64,000 nucleotides of DNA from Botryotinia globosa (GCA_014898425.1 RCSZ01000003.1:2728001-2792000), one strand, 5' to 3'; positions 34,067 to 46,467 are shown, counted from the first letter of the stretch. Notes: a model not told the origin generated them from the sequence alone. Numbers and translations: made by a program.

Positions 34067-35053
34067 TCATCCGTGATCTTGAAAGGCCACTGTCCCACGC
34101 GTAGTCATTCGACACGGTCCTTGCACACCACTGGAGCGTTCATGGGAAACATACACTTCAATTGTGTCAGTCATCGCGTTGTAGAGCACTTGATGACGGT
34201 CTTTCCAGCGTTTAACGCCGTATGCCTCATCCTATGCATACTTTTCCATTGAACCATGCAGTAGAAGAGTATATGCGGAATCGGATTTTCAAAGGTTCTG
34301 AGCAGAAGAGTGAGATCCCACCGTTATTTCCACCACTATATTCAAGATGGCATGGGCATTTTCGATCCTTCAAGAGAACGAAACCTTATCGGAATCACTT
34401 GGCTTCCAGGCCTCAACTCATGCGGCCAAGTTCTTGAAGTCCCAACCAAATGTTGGAAAGGGTACTTCGGGGTTCGGTTGGTGGAAGGTTATACTGTCTT
34501 GTGGTTTGGCAGATTGATTCATATTGACTGCACTGTGTCTAATGAGCGATTCCGACGGGATTGGCAAAGGGTCAGCAATTCTCGGCTTTCTGGGCCATAG
34601 AGCTAACCCAACTGCAATGTCAACCCAATTCGAATCGATATATCGACTTCTCGCACACTCTAGAACAGATATACGTGGCAACAGATTTGACAAGTCGAGT
34701 GAAATAGTTGTAAGATGGTGGTGCAGTTTCGCTTTTACATGCCATGCAAACAGATGCCGTTAACCGTACACACACTACGCCACACATAAAGACTGATCAC
34801 GCTGAGCTAGACGGGAGGGTCTATCAATGGAAAAGTAAGGTTATCACGTGGTTATGTAGATTGCGCCACCAACCTTGGAAGATATAGCCACTCGAGAGCC
34901 ACAACTGGTAATCCATGGATCGGGGCAGCGGGGATACTTGTAAGGTAAGGCTGGGCAAGAAGTTACGCAACGAATGAACTTTTCAACATCATTGTGAGAG
35001 AAACCTTGTTACGCCAACAAGACGTCCAAGATGCTGCACAAACGAAGTAAACG

Positions 35054-35120
35054 AGACACAGATACAGACACAGACAGACACAGACACAGACAGACACAGA
35101 CACAGACAGACACAGACACA
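35054..35120 (+). repeat. CAGACA/CAGACACA compound array
   Basis: A 14-base higher-order unit (CAGACACAGACAGA) repeats about four to five times, built from alternating CAGA and CACA blocks. It lies 360 bp before the IQM-like start. Confidence 0.93.
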
Positions 35121-35478
35121 GTTGATGTTGGTATTGGTATTGGTTCAAATGTTGGTACGAATACCTACCTACTTATAGGTGATGGTCTGAGATTCCGGAT
35201 GCAGATATCAAGAAAGTAGATTAAATCAAGGTACGCATGGAAAACAACTCCCGAGGTTCTGCAAATGGAATGTCATTTGAGACATTCCAGAATTTCCATT
35301 GTCTTGTCTTGTATATTCTTATCCTTGACTTCATTTCGACTCATTCTCATTCATTCATTGATACTTTTTACTATCAAACAATATTATATCCTCAATTAAC
35401 AAAAGTCAGTCTTCAGATTTCTCTAATTGTTATCCTTAATCTCTCGTGTTAAATCCCGGTTCGTCAAGATTTCCCGTC

Positions 35479-37830
35479 ATGAAAATGACCCCTCCATTGG
35501 TTGCGGCTTCATACCCTGACTATGATGTATCTTTAAATAAAAATACATCGAGGCGGAGTCTGGGTTCCGTGCGAGAAGATATACCGACTGCGAATGTGAA
35601 TATGAATGCGCAGGGTGGGAATTATAAGCCGTACGAAGAAGTGAATGGGATCAATGGGATCAATGGAAATACAAGTCATGAGAAATGTGATTCGAAAATA
35701 CAATTTGAGAATACACCAAATAGCGAATTTACTTTCCCTTCAAGATCTGCGACGACAACGACGACGACGACGACAGCATCGGCGAATACAAATTCAACAA
35801 CTATAAATACCAATCACAACCGATCGAATCCTCAACTATCTCACGATCGATCAAATTCGCAACATTCACATCATCCATCCCGTCTTAGTATTTCTAGCAA
35901 AGCATCTTCGAAATCCCATCAAGAATATATTAATTCTCTCGCTATGCCGCCACCAGAAGTCATTCAAGAAATTAATCATGTCCAAGAAGAAAAGGAGGTC
36001 GAAGGTATCGCGAGACGATTGAGTGAAAATCCTACTCTGAGTGAAGGAGAAAGGAGGAAAGCCGCTGAACTTATACAGAGAAATTATCGAGGACATAGGG
36101 AACGGAGGATTCTGGAAGGGAAAAGATTGGATGTTGGAACTCGATGGGTGGAAGCTGTTAAGGAGGCTAGATATAGAAATTTGACGACACCGAGAGCGAG
36201 AAATAGTGGGGAGAGAGAACGAGGTAGTAGGAGCTTCGATGCTGAGGAAGAACCGTCGATACATACAGAAGGAATGGGGAGTTCAATGGCAACAACACAA
36301 AATCAAACCTCTCACGCTCGAGAAAATTGGAAGAAAATTGGCATGATAGCTCGAAGAGCAGGTGGAGATGAGGAATCAGATGAAGAAAGTGATGAAGATT
36401 CTAGAGATCTGAATGAAGAAGAACGTGCCGCAAAACGAAAACGTCGAATGGAAGAAAAGGCCGCAAGACAAAAAGCTGCGAAAATAATGGATTTGCAATA
36501 TTTTCTTGAGATGGTCGATCTTAAACATAGGTATGGCTCGAACCTTCGTACGTATCATGGGGAATGGAAAAAGGCAAATACGAATGAGAATTTCTTTTAT
36601 TGGTTGGATTATGGAGAGGGAAGATTTATTGATTGTCAAGGTTGTCCGAGAGAAAGGCTGGATAGGGAACAAGTGAGATATTTGAGTAAGGAGGAGAGAT
36701 TGGATTACTTGGTCAAGATTGATGAAGATGGAAGGTTACGTTGGGCCAAGAACGGCGAAAGGATTGATACGACAACGGAGTGGAGGGACAGTATCAAAGG
36801 AATCGTGAGAAATGATGACGATACGCCTGTTTTTACACCGTTGAGTGGCGAAGCAGATAATGAAGGGGAATCCGATAGTGACAGTGCCAGCGATGAATCT
36901 CCTCCTCATCATCATTCACATCCACACATCCGTACACAATCTCAAACTCAAGAACAAAAACTCGAAGCCGAACAAGAAGAATCTCGCGCTTCTAAATACG
37001 CATCTCCTGACTATGACAACGCACAAGGCATGAAAAAGATTTCCCACATGTCCGCATCTACCATCTTCAATAAACTCCTTCGTGGTTCGGTCAAGAAGAA
37101 TACCTGGATTTTCGTAGCCGATACTTCGTTTCGTCTTTATGTTGGAATCAAACAATCTGGTGCATTTCAACATTCTTCTTTCCTTCACGGCAGTCGGATT
37201 AGTGCAGCTGGGTTGATCAAAATCAAAGATGGAAGATTAACAAAACTTAGTCCATTAAGTGGACATTATCGACCCCCTGTCTCCAATTTTCGCGCTTTTG
37301 TTAAGAACCTTAAAGAAGAAGGTTGTGACATGGGAAGAGTCAGCATTTCGAGATCGTATGCGGTATTAGTGGGATTAGAAGCATATGTGAAGACGAGAAG
37401 GAGAGCAAAGAAAGTGGTGGGGAAAGTGGTGAGGAGGAGAGATAAAATGTTGGATAAGAAGGAGGCGAGAAGGAGAGAAGAGGAAGCAATGGATAAGAGT
37501 GAGAGTGCCGAAAAGGAGAGGAAATTTTTGGAGGAAGAGGAGAGGAGGAAAAGGGAGGAAAGTAGGTTTTTGGATAGGGTTGTGGGGGGTAGATTGAGAG
37601 GATTGAGTTTAGGCAGTAGAGATGGAGGGAACGCGACAAGTTCTGCTGGGATGGAGGCACAGAGGACGCATACGAGGAACATTTCGACCGGAGTAGTCGA
37701 AAACAATAAAATCCCTGCTGTGGATAAAGGCAAGGGAAAGGAAACGGAAAGAGAAAAAGAGGCAGAAATAGATGTTCCAGGACAAGGCCCCGAAAATGCT
37801 ATTCCGCCGCAAGGAAAAAGAGAAGAATAA
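35479..37830 (+). CDS. IQM-like IQ-motif calmodulin-binding protein, intronless
   Basis: A single 783-residue frame. The longer frame beginning 33 bases earlier uses no ATG, so the ATG at 35479 (MKMTPPL) is chosen. Residues 1-160 are low-complexity with Thr, Asn and Ser runs. An IQ motif (AAELIQRNYRGHRERR) lies near residue 195 and probably binds calmodulin. The core from about residue 335 (LQYFLEMVDLKHRYG) through YHGEWKKAN, YWLDYGEG and RLDREQVRYL, and then WIFVADTSFRLYVG and SGHYRPPVSNF near 545-600, matches the plan of plant IQM proteins. A basic, Glu/Arg-rich predicted coiled coil spans about 640-700, and the tail is Pro/Glu-rich. A role in calcium signalling is inferred from the IQ motif; the biochemical function of the core is not established. 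Confidence 0.88.
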   Translation: MKMTPPLVAASYPDYDVSLNKNTSRRSLGSVREDIPTANVNMNAQGGNYKPYEEVNGINGINGNTSHEKCDSKIQFENTPNSEFTFPSRSATTTTTTTTASANTNSTTINTNHNRSNPQLSHDRSNSQHSHHPSRLSISSKASSKSHQEYINSLAMPPPEVIQEINHVQEEKEVEGIARRLSENPTLSEGERRKAAELIQRNYRGHRERRILEGKRLDVGTRWVEAVKEARYRNLTTPRARNSGERERGSRSFDAEEEPSIHTEGMGSSMATTQNQTSHARENWKKIGMIARRAGGDEESDEESDEDSRDLNEEERAAKRKRRMEEKAARQKAAKIMDLQYFLEMVDLKHRYGSNLRTYHGEWKKANTNENFFYWLDYGEGRFIDCQGCPRERLDREQVRYLSKEERLDYLVKIDEDGRLRWAKNGERIDTTTEWRDSIKGIVRNDDDTPVFTPLSGEADNEGESDSDSASDESPPHHHSHPHIRTQSQTQEQKLEAEQEESRASKYASPDYDNAQGMKKISHMSASTIFNKLLRGSVKKNTWIFVADTSFRLYVGIKQSGAFQHSSFLHGSRISAAGLIKIKDGRLTKLSPLSGHYRPPVSNFRAFVKNLKEEGCDMGRVSISRSYAVLVGLEAYVKTRRRAKKVVGKVVRRRDKMLDKKEARRREEEAMDKSESAEKERKFLEEEERRKREESRFLDRVVGGRLRGLSLGSRDGGNATSSAGMEAQRTHTRNISTGVVENNKIPAVDKGKGKETEREKEAEIDVPGQGPENAIPPQGKREE

Positions 37831-38904
37831 TGGGATGAGATGAACTCATGCATATATGAATCTGCGCATGAATTCGACGATAAGCTTTGGAGGAACATCG
37901 CTGGTATGGATCTGGCTTTGATTTCAGATGGATAGAGGGGGTTTTGGATTAGTTTAGCTCATGTGTTAACTTTTCTGGATTGGACGTGGATGTAGGTAGA
38001 TGATTGGATGAGATGATTGGATAGCGTTGAGTGTCAAAATTTAGCGAAAGCTTAGGAGGATGATGATCGAGTGTACCTAGTATGAGGTATATAATGTGCG
38101 ATATGATACCCTTTTATAGAATTCAAAGATATTAAAGTCATTTCTGGTCTGAGATTCAATGGATTTGGGGGAACGAGGATGAGGTGAGTGATATAAATTA
38201 ATGCCTAGGGCTTGTAGGGGAAGGTCGTGGGGAATCACTTGTACTATTGGAGGTGAGATGTTGTTCGATTTTAGGGGAGTGAGTGTATTTGGAGGAAGTG
38301 GTGGTGATGGTGATGACGATCGATGACAATGACAATTACAATAGATAGTAATGAGGAACTATAGAAAGATAAATGCTAAGGCTAGTAATGATAACATATA
38401 TTGCCAGACCAACGTGAAAACACATCTATATCCATTGAATTTACGTGGATGAAAACTTGCATAGTAAATCTGTATTGTATATAGAAAAAGTTAAATATAT
38501 GAGATATAATAGATATCTGTCAATGAAACTGGGTAGTGCAAACCGTACAAGGAAGGAGAAAATGGATTAGATCATTTGTATGATAATGTGTAGTATGAAG
38601 GTACTCGAGAGAAGGAATGTTGAATTCTGGACTAGTTATTGAGTTAATTAATATATATCTCTTTGACTCCAGGACTGCAGATGAGAGTGAAAATGGAGGA
38701 AATAGTCTACAGCCAGTGTTGAAGCTCTACTGGAGTTACTAAATTGTATGTGCTATTAGAATCGCTTGAATATACCTCCTACAGTATATCTACCCGTAAA
38801 CCGAGAATATCATTTTGAATTTCTTACTGTTGAAATGTTTTTCAAGATAAGTTATTGCAAGAGTTATCGAATATACTCACTGCATACTATAATGTTTTGT
38901 GATA

Positions 38905-39430
38905 TAATCCCTATAATTTTTTTTTATATAAACTAAAATACTATATAACTATTACAATTACATATATTAAATTGCAAAAACTTTTTATAGAATAATTTGA
39001 GTTATAATCTATATAAAAAAATTATATTTTATTTTTAAATATTTTTATTAACTTTGTGAAAAAATTATATAAACTTTTAATTAAAAAATTTTTAATTTTA
39101 ATTTATAATACTTTTCTATACAAAATAAATAAACTTTTCGAATTTTTTCGAATTTTAAATTTTAATCTTTTAAAAATATTATTATAAAAATATTTAAAAA
39201 TAAATAAATATTTTTTCTAAATAATTTGAATAATTTCTAATACAAATAGAATAAAATTTTAAATTTAATAATATCTATTGATTAATAAACCAGAATATAA
39301 AACCTGAATAATTGAATATTTTAGCCAGAAAAGCATTATATATGCTATAAGCAGAGGCTAGAACTCTTATATAAAATGCTAGTAAGAATTAATTTGTTAC
39401 TTTTTAATAAACTGATTATAGAGTATACGT
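38905..39430. other. AT-rich island, possible RIP-mutated relic
   Basis: About 525 bp is dominated by A and T with TATAAA/AATTTT words and almost no CpG-containing stretch. Borders with normal sequence are sharp on both sides. Repeat-induced point mutation of an old mobile element is a common source of such islands in ascomycetes; no element ends or coding remnant can be seen here. Confidence 0.55.
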
Positions 39431-39859
39431 TTGGGATGAGTTTTCGATGTGTCACGCATATACGCACGATACTTTGGCGACCACCAAATAGCATATTTGA
39501 GAGTCGGATTTAAAGAAGTAATAGGTAGGTTTGAATAGAGAAATCTTTGAAGATGAATCTGAGCCGTGAGATTATGATGACTTTGTATTTTTATTGGGTA
39601 TAAAGAAGTTCAAGCCCTCCATGACATCTCTCATCACACAACAACGGAACCGATCCCACGACATGGTCAAGACTAGATCCTTGGAGTCTCAGTAACAATA
39701 TTGAGATTTGTATCTCAGTCGAAGATCGAATGGATAAGTATACGAATTTGAGGATTCTCATCTGGTAGTCTATCGTGTATTCTCATCGCGCCGTACTTTG
39801 TTATGGTCACGCTAGTGTAGGCAATATTAGTCTACTGTAATGAAACTGTGGCGTGTATT

Positions 39860-40200
39860 AGTATATTAACATGATAACTAGTATATTTAAAAAGAGATTA
39901 TACTATTCTTGTATATATTAATACATCTAAAGAATATTAGTAATATATTAAAATACTAAAATCTAGTATAAAATATTTATTCTTTTTATATTAAATAATT
40001 AAATATTATTTTTATTCATATTAGATAACAAAATTCCATTTCTTATTTATTTCTAATCTAAATTGAATAGAAATGAATATTTTATATTAGATTTTAGTAT
40101 TTCAGTATATTGCTAATAGTATTGAATAGCTAAATGATATTGAATATCTTTAGTAGTAATTATTGAATTCTATACCGCATACATACATATTTCGAAAAAA
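39860..40200. other. Second AT-rich island with inverted-repeat character
   Basis: About 340 bp is AT-rich. Words in the left half such as TAATATATTAAAATACTAAAATCTAGTATAA recur in reverse-complement form in the right half (TTATATTAGATTTTAGTATTTCAGTATATT), suggesting a degenerate large inverted repeat centred near 40010. This is seen by eye and not aligned. Confidence 0.45.
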
Positions 40201-43200
40201 TCCGATATACACCACTAAACTAACCCATATACGAAATACGGGAAATACTATTGCCTAAACTGCATCACGCTGTCATTTCGCTTGGATTTGTCGTTGAGTT
40301 TGCACTTGTTGCGGACGAGATATTTCTCTTGGATATAGAGGATGTTTTAGACTGTGTTGTCACATGTCACAACCTGGTTTGAGCAAACACGCATTTCTAG
40401 CTCTGGTTCTGTCTGAGGCCAGGTAAACTGTGCTTAATATGAGTGTTTGACGGTGGAGAAAGGACGTCCACACCCACGAAGATTTCTAGGAATATTTCCG
40501 TAAAGGGGAAATTCATTCAAAAAATCATTTGCCTTGGAATGGTTCAGTGTCAATCCATCTCAATTACCATTTTATAACTAAGCCATTTCCTGGAGTCTGG
40601 CGGATGCACAAGTCTGAAACTCACATGCAGTCACCATCCGACTATTGATATAGATTTGAAGATGTCGGGTCATATGTCATACCTGAGACCCAAAGCTTTG
40701 AGCTAGATCGCTTTTTGATAGCAGGATGAGTTAGTTGGGAAGCCATAAACATAAACATGAGGATCAATCCTCGAGTGGTAGTATAAAGGGGCTTATATCA
40801 TCCATGAAAAAGGTCATCAAAAACTTTAGATAGGAAACGGGCCAGTCCTTGTAAGAGAGAGATAGAATAATGTGACTGTGTGCATAAGTTTTGGATAAGA
40901 ACTGCCTAGGTACTTGTAGTAAGTTTGGCAGGCGAAAACAAAAGCATGTTGTGAATGAGTCTAATAGTAGGTCGACGATAAAATGTACTTCTGGCAGTGG
41001 AAAGGGAGAAATGATAGTGAATATGGGATGAACTGTAACTAGACGATGGAATTAGGGGGAAGGAGAAGTGTGACTGTTGGCGAGAAACAGAGCTTGATGT
41101 GAGTGGAAATAAATCAACAAGTAATCCCTATGCGATACCGGTATGAACAGAGGCGTGCCTGTTTAGCTTAGTTAATTCCTGAATAGCAGCGCTTGATGGA
41201 GCTCACTCAACCCATTTGTAGATCACTGGCCTTATACAAATGAATCTAGTGAGATCGGATAGAACTTCTAGACGCAAAATCAAAAGCACAACATTCCCAT
41301 AGTATAGGCAATCAAAGACAAGTTTCTAGACTCCTTTAACTTCAAATCCACTCCAAGCCTCTAGAACTTCCCACTAAATCTGACCATGTACTCTACCCTG
41401 TACCACAAGCAATTCTCAATCTCAAGTATATGAATACACACATCTTTAAAAACTTGAATACAACTTTGGAAAACTGCGAGGATATCACAGACAGGAAAAT
41501 CAAGCATCATGTGGTCTGACTAGAAGTGCTCAAGCTCCCTGGATGCACTGAGAAGGATGATGGATGCATTTCAGTAACTTTGTAATCTTCTTGTCAATAA
41601 AATGATATGTTATTGCCATTAAGATATATCAGCGGCTACACACTGGCGATTAACTTACTTACATCTTGCTATTGATGTCAATCAGTCATTTACTGTTATT
41701 TGGCAGGCAAGAGAATTGCCATTCAGATTGATTGCACTTTGTGGATTCAGCTATCAGCAATGGCTCCGTGACACATAATGATTCCTTCCAATCCAGTTGG
41801 TTCTGTGCATGAATATTCGGGAAGAGGAGAATGTTAGGTTTATATATCTTGAGATGTGTCAAAGTACGCGTCTGGCCTGGTAGATTGAATGAAAGAAAGT
41901 CTAGTCGGAGCGGGTTGAAATGGATAGATGCCGATGCTAGAGTCCAGCCATCAAAGGTAATTTTCTTCTACAAACACCACGTCGTGCAAACGCCTGGAAC
42001 ACGAATAGTTGCCCTGTGGCTGACTACACACCAATCTTTCGGGCATTTGCTAATATTAGGATACATCCAAGTCCTGTTTGATATGAAAGGATTGATCTAT
42101 CCCCAGACTCATGATACCTCCATTGAATCTAAGCGCGAAAACCAGGGAATGGAACACCCATAGCCACACCCACTATATTCTTTGGACAGAAGTCCAATGA
42201 AGCGAAGCGAAATGATACTCGAAAAAGACTGAGTTCTAATCACGAAGCACACTCAAGTTCCCTGCATGACTATTCAAAAATCTACCTTGTCGTGCAAACA
42301 TGGAGAACTCATGTAGACGACAACACATCTTTCCGCGGTTTTTTGATGTGTTTGTATCTAGAGCGCCAAAGCGAAATGCTATATACTGAGATTTTGTATG
42401 TAATTTTTGTAAGGGTAAGATGAAGGGCAACGCAAGTGCAAGTGTCACAGTCGTCACACTGGCAGCAACTGCCGAAAAAGTGCTCCTATCAATACATTGG
42501 AATATGCATTGACAGCGCAAAACCAACAATCGACAAAGATTTTGATGGGACTTGCAAAATTACTCTCCTGCTGAGAAGAACGATTTCTCAAGACGTACCG
42601 TACCAACCACGCATTACTCTACGTTAGACCTCTCCATATCAAACTTTCTACAACTGAGATTCAGCGCCATTTGGCTCAAGTTGTTACCTGAAAACTTTCC
42701 AGAAAACTTCTATATATGCTCGGGGAGATGAGATAATGCAATCTCCAGTGATAATCCTCTTCTCATGTTCTATACCCTCCTACCCATCAACGCAACCAGA
42801 CTCCCATGAATATCTCCGCACCTCAGTGTATAGAAAGATGATCAAAGACTGAATCCCCACAATGTATATGGAAATGAATGGTGATGATAGTGAAAGGTTG
42901 CAAGAATTATAAAAGATGTCACTCAAACCATCTGGACAGTCTCATTTATACTAAGCCACCACTTGGTTGAAACTATGTGATCAAATGCATCTTCAAAAGC
43001 ATATGAACAAGACAAAAACCGCGATACACTAGTCATGTGTGTGATTTTTGAGAGGATAATAGTAACTGATAGAATTTCATTGTTATAAATAAGTGACGCA
43101 ACGTGTCTATACACCGGCCACTACAAAGCCAGACCAGACAAACAATTACACGTCTCTCGATCTCCCTCCTCATATGAAACGCCAACCCTGATAAAATGAA

Positions 43201-43264
43201 AGCCCTTCGAACTTCTCAATCTTCGATCCTAAGCATACATATCTTCTAGATTTCTTACAAATAT

Positions 43265-44426
43265 TTATCTCGTCTTGCCGGAAGAAACACCAGCACCAAT
43301 AACACCGGGCAATTTTTCATCACCAATGCTATATAGCATACCAATTCCCCAAGAAACAAGTCCAACTAGAACGAGACTGGAAATGAAAATTAACCAGAAT
43401 GGTCCACTGATATCTCGTTTTTGACAAGCGGATCCTCCACGTCCTGAATCAGGGCCACATCTACAGGCGAAACAATCACCGGATTGGGATGTATATTTCT
43501 TGTAACAAGCACCCATTGATGAGCAGTTGTTGGTAGAAGAGATACAAGAGTCCAAGGAAGCGTGGCAAACGGGAAGAGTTGTCTTGATGACGGTATTGTT
43601 GTTGCGGGAAGAATTGGAACTTGGGGCTTCTTGTACTTGATGGTTGGCAAACTCAGCCATTGGTTCTTCGAATTGTTGTCTGCTAGAGAGCTTCTTTTGC
43701 GATGGTCTTGTATAAGAACCGTAAGAGCCGCTGCCTCTGCGGGATTCGGGCATGAGAACAACGACAACGTTCATTTCTGCTTTTGAGGCGAAATTGGTCA
43801 ATCGTTCGTAAAATGTGTTGATAAACTCCTTGTGCTGTCGCAAACATTAGCCATTAACATCACGAATAGAACAATTCCCATACCTCGGATTTTCTGTTCA
43901 AGTCAAGGTGCATAATCTTTGATTTTCCATTCCAACATTGATCTGCGAATGGATTGATAGCATCATCGAGGGTACAATCCTTCGCCTTTCCAACTTGCAA
44001 TTCCAGATCATCTGCCAAATTTTCTGTCGTCCTAGCTGTAGGTGGATTTGAGATTGTGAACGCTGGTTTGATAGAAGATAACGAGTTTAGAAGTGAACCA
44101 GCCGTCTCTTCGGATACACCTTCAACGATGATAACCAACTCAGCCGCCCTGTCTTTTGGCGCATCGTTGAATAATGACTTCAGTTGACCTCCAAACTTAT
44201 TGATGTGTTTGATGGCCTCACTGCCAACCGATCCGACATCATGAAATTGTGATACGCCCAATCGTTGTGCGAGGACGAGTCGTGCTTCACTTGGAGAAAG
44301 AGCTGGAGGTGAGATGAGGTTGTTTGGCTTTTGTTGGCCTTCGAGGATATAGGCAAGAGCGGAATCCGATGCAGCACAAACTGTACTGGCCAGTAATGGC
44401 AAAAGGAAGCTGGAGGAGAGCTTCAT
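43265..44426 (-). CDS. Vps3844-type (DUF3844) ER/vacuolar-sorting membrane protein
   Basis: Minus-strand exons 44426-43884 and 43834-43265 encode 370 residues, joined by a 49-bp intron (KSE to HKEFINTFYERL). A signal peptide (MKLSSSFLLPLLASTVCA) is followed by a luminal domain with SPSEARLVLAQRLGVSQFHDVG. The C-terminal DUF3844 block is Cys-rich: CHASLDSCISSTNNCSSMG, CYKKY, then CFACRCGP and ACQKRDI. It leads into one transmembrane helix (FWLIFISSLVLVGLVSWGIGML) and a short cytosolic tail. The family is a fungal type I membrane protein linked by name to vacuolar sorting, with little mechanistic knowledge. The neighbour at 45025 is divergently transcribed, sharing a 600-bp promoter region. Confidence 0.88.
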
Positions 44427-45024
44427 ATTTGTTGATGAGTTTTGTTGATTTGATTTGAGAGGCTCATGCTAAAGTGATCTTCTAGGAAGCGTTGACGCTG
44501 ATAACCTCAAGGTGTTTGTACCAAGTTAAGCACAAGTTAGACGCTAACCACTTTCGGATTAGGCTGATATATATCATAGAATATGCATTCATGATTGTCC
44601 AAAAAAGTTCCTTATACTTGATTGTAATTGTAATAAATATTTACCCATTGAAGCTATTTATTGTTCGATATTACCGTATTATTGACCCATATTTGAGAAT
44701 TATGTCATCAAAGGTCTTCCTTGTGTGTAGGCAGCTATTTATTTGCTTTATTCGGAGATAAATGGATACATTGCCGACTCAGTATTTTTAGCATAACTAC
44801 CTCATCCATCTTTGCGCTCTTGTATTCTGCTACCGAATATCTTCAACTTTCATACATACCCCAACGACTATTATTTGATTATTAGTGATTCCCTCCCATA
44901 AACTCTATTGGATTTCGCATCGCCATCGCGTTCGTGGTCCCCGAGAATCTATTCATTTCGCCACAGATTTTCGCCATCAAGGGCTCGCCAACTCGAAGGC
45001 GGGCCTTGACTTCTACCCCTCAGG
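44427..45024. other. Shared divergent promoter region
   Basis: A 598-bp gap between the Vps3844 gene (minus) and the mitochondrial-protein gene (plus). I see no clear tandem repeat or non-coding RNA. An AT-rich central part is flanked by CT-rich sequence near each start, consistent with two fungal promoters. Confidence 0.5.
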
Positions 45025-46467
45025 ATGTTCCGATTGATTAAACCCCGACTGACGAGTGCGTGGGCAACGAATGTACGGGCGAGATCAGGACCTAGCCGTT
45101 TTGCTGCGAATCCATTATTTATGCGCATCAATGCTCCGAGATACGCAGGAACGGCATCGAATCCACAGGTGGTCCGCTTCAGGAAACCACCCATTAGAAT
45201 GAGGTATACATGCTCGGAGTCTATCTGCAGGAAGGATATGTGCTGATGCTATGTAGAAACGTCACCATTAGCTTTATAGTGGTATATGTCTGCTTTGAAG
45301 TTTACACCAGACTAGTTCTCGGTCCCTTAGACAAGGCTGCTGAGGAGGCATCGAAACACATAACGTACGAAGAGTGGCAAGAGGCCGAACCACCATTATT
45401 CATACCATTCCCTGGTACCACGAAACAGTTGCCTACTGTTCCTTACAAAGGAACGGATCCAGAGTTTCAAGAGTTCATCAAGATTAGCCAGGATATAAAG
45501 CTTATGAATCAACTTAGGGGTTCGTCTAGTGCCCAACTCATTCAAATTACTGGTTAGGGTTGCTGACATGCTCTAGTTGACTTGACGGAAATAATGCGGG
45601 ATTTTGCTAGTAAAAGTCCGATGGTTGTACAAATTGCTGGAAAGAATCTAAAAAGTAGAAGGATTTGGCTCGATATTGACTTTCCTTCAATTCCTCCACC
45701 GTCATTCGAAAGATCAGGGTAGGTCGCTCGCCGCTAAATTAGATGGATTGAGACTAATGTATATCAGGATTGAAATTTCTGATGATGCAATATCTTGGGT
45801 CACACAGCCCGTCGATGCCCGAATAGTATACAAAATCCGAAATGTTTTATGGCCAACTGCCCTTTTTCAATCCTCATGGAGTTTTATCAAGGTCCTGGCT
45901 GCAGAAGAATTAAGAAGCATAGCAGGGATATTTGGCGTGGAAGTTCAAACGAGTCCTGCTCAACAATCACTGGAACAGATGTTAGCTCGGTCACAAAGAA
46001 CGGTGAAGGAGTTGAAAGGACAGCAAAAGGTACCAGGAGGCGTTCAAGGGCCACTAGATGCGAAGGATGAGCCATCGCAACAGCATCTGGATGACAAGAG
46101 TAAAGAAATTAGGGACATTACAGGACCCGGAAAATCAACCGTGATAGAGGAGATTTTCCCTGCACTTGTAAACAGTATCAGAGACATTCACGCAGGGTTT
46201 GCAAAACCCATCATGGCAGCCAAATTAAAATACGTCGAGGCCAACAGGAAGTTGCGGCCAACTCAAAACCTTCATCCAAGGGGTTCTATTACAGTATCTG
46301 GATTTGTCGAACTGGAATCTGATAGGGCTTTCCTGGTCTTTGATGTCATCGCAGCTTGGGATCCTAAAAAGAAGGAATTCGACGCTGGAAGTATGCAACT
46401 CAAATTGAGAAGAATGCAAAGGAAAAGGCAAAGACCTGTTGAATTACCACGCAGCCCAGCCAGCTGA
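45025..46467 (+). CDS. Conserved-looking mitochondrial inner-membrane-type protein, function unknown
   Basis: Exons 45025-45203, 45257-45519, 45577-45718 and 45768-46467 encode 427 residues. The N-terminus is Arg-rich with no acidic residue for about 40 positions (MFRLIKPRLTSAWATNVRAR), a classic mitochondrial presequence. The first join gives MRNVTISFIVVYVCFEVYTRL, one transmembrane segment, followed by a soluble domain with EWQEAEPPLFIPFPGTT. Later parts include ARIVYKIRNVLWPTALFQSSW, a Gln/Lys-rich linker and a C-terminal beta-rich block (GSITVSGFVELESDRAFLVFDVIAAWDP, split here for length) ending in a basic tail. I do not recognise a named family. Introns are 53, 57 and 49 bp; the second uses a weak GTTCGT donor but is required by frame. 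Confidence 0.8.

Larger units (their letters stand above)
31198..35478. other. Gene desert with possible decayed frames
   Basis: No gene is supported in 4.3 kb. It includes an 18-bp perfect palindrome at 32264-32281, a hydrophobic minus-strand open frame at 33139-33460, a CA repeat at 34045-34066 and a CAGACA array at 35054-35120. Around 34220-34600 two overlapping plus frames (71 and 96 codons) look protein-like in composition, but no family is recognisable. The last 250 bp are the IQM-like gene promoter. Confidence 0.4.
37831..43264. other. 5.4-kb gene desert with two AT-rich islands
   Basis: No gene is supported. AT-rich islands occupy about 38905-39430 and 39860-40200. Plus-strand ORF 41831-42163 (110 codons) and minus ORF 42236-42529 (97 codons) lack recognisable domains, signal sequence or splice support and are left uncalled. 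The rest is ordinary non-coding sequence with scattered ATs and CT tracts. Confidence 0.45.

Noticed and set aside
37266..37898. 210-codon minus frame opposite the IQM-like gene
   Set aside because: A shadow of the Glu/Arg-rich coding strand; the plus strand carries the recognisable protein.
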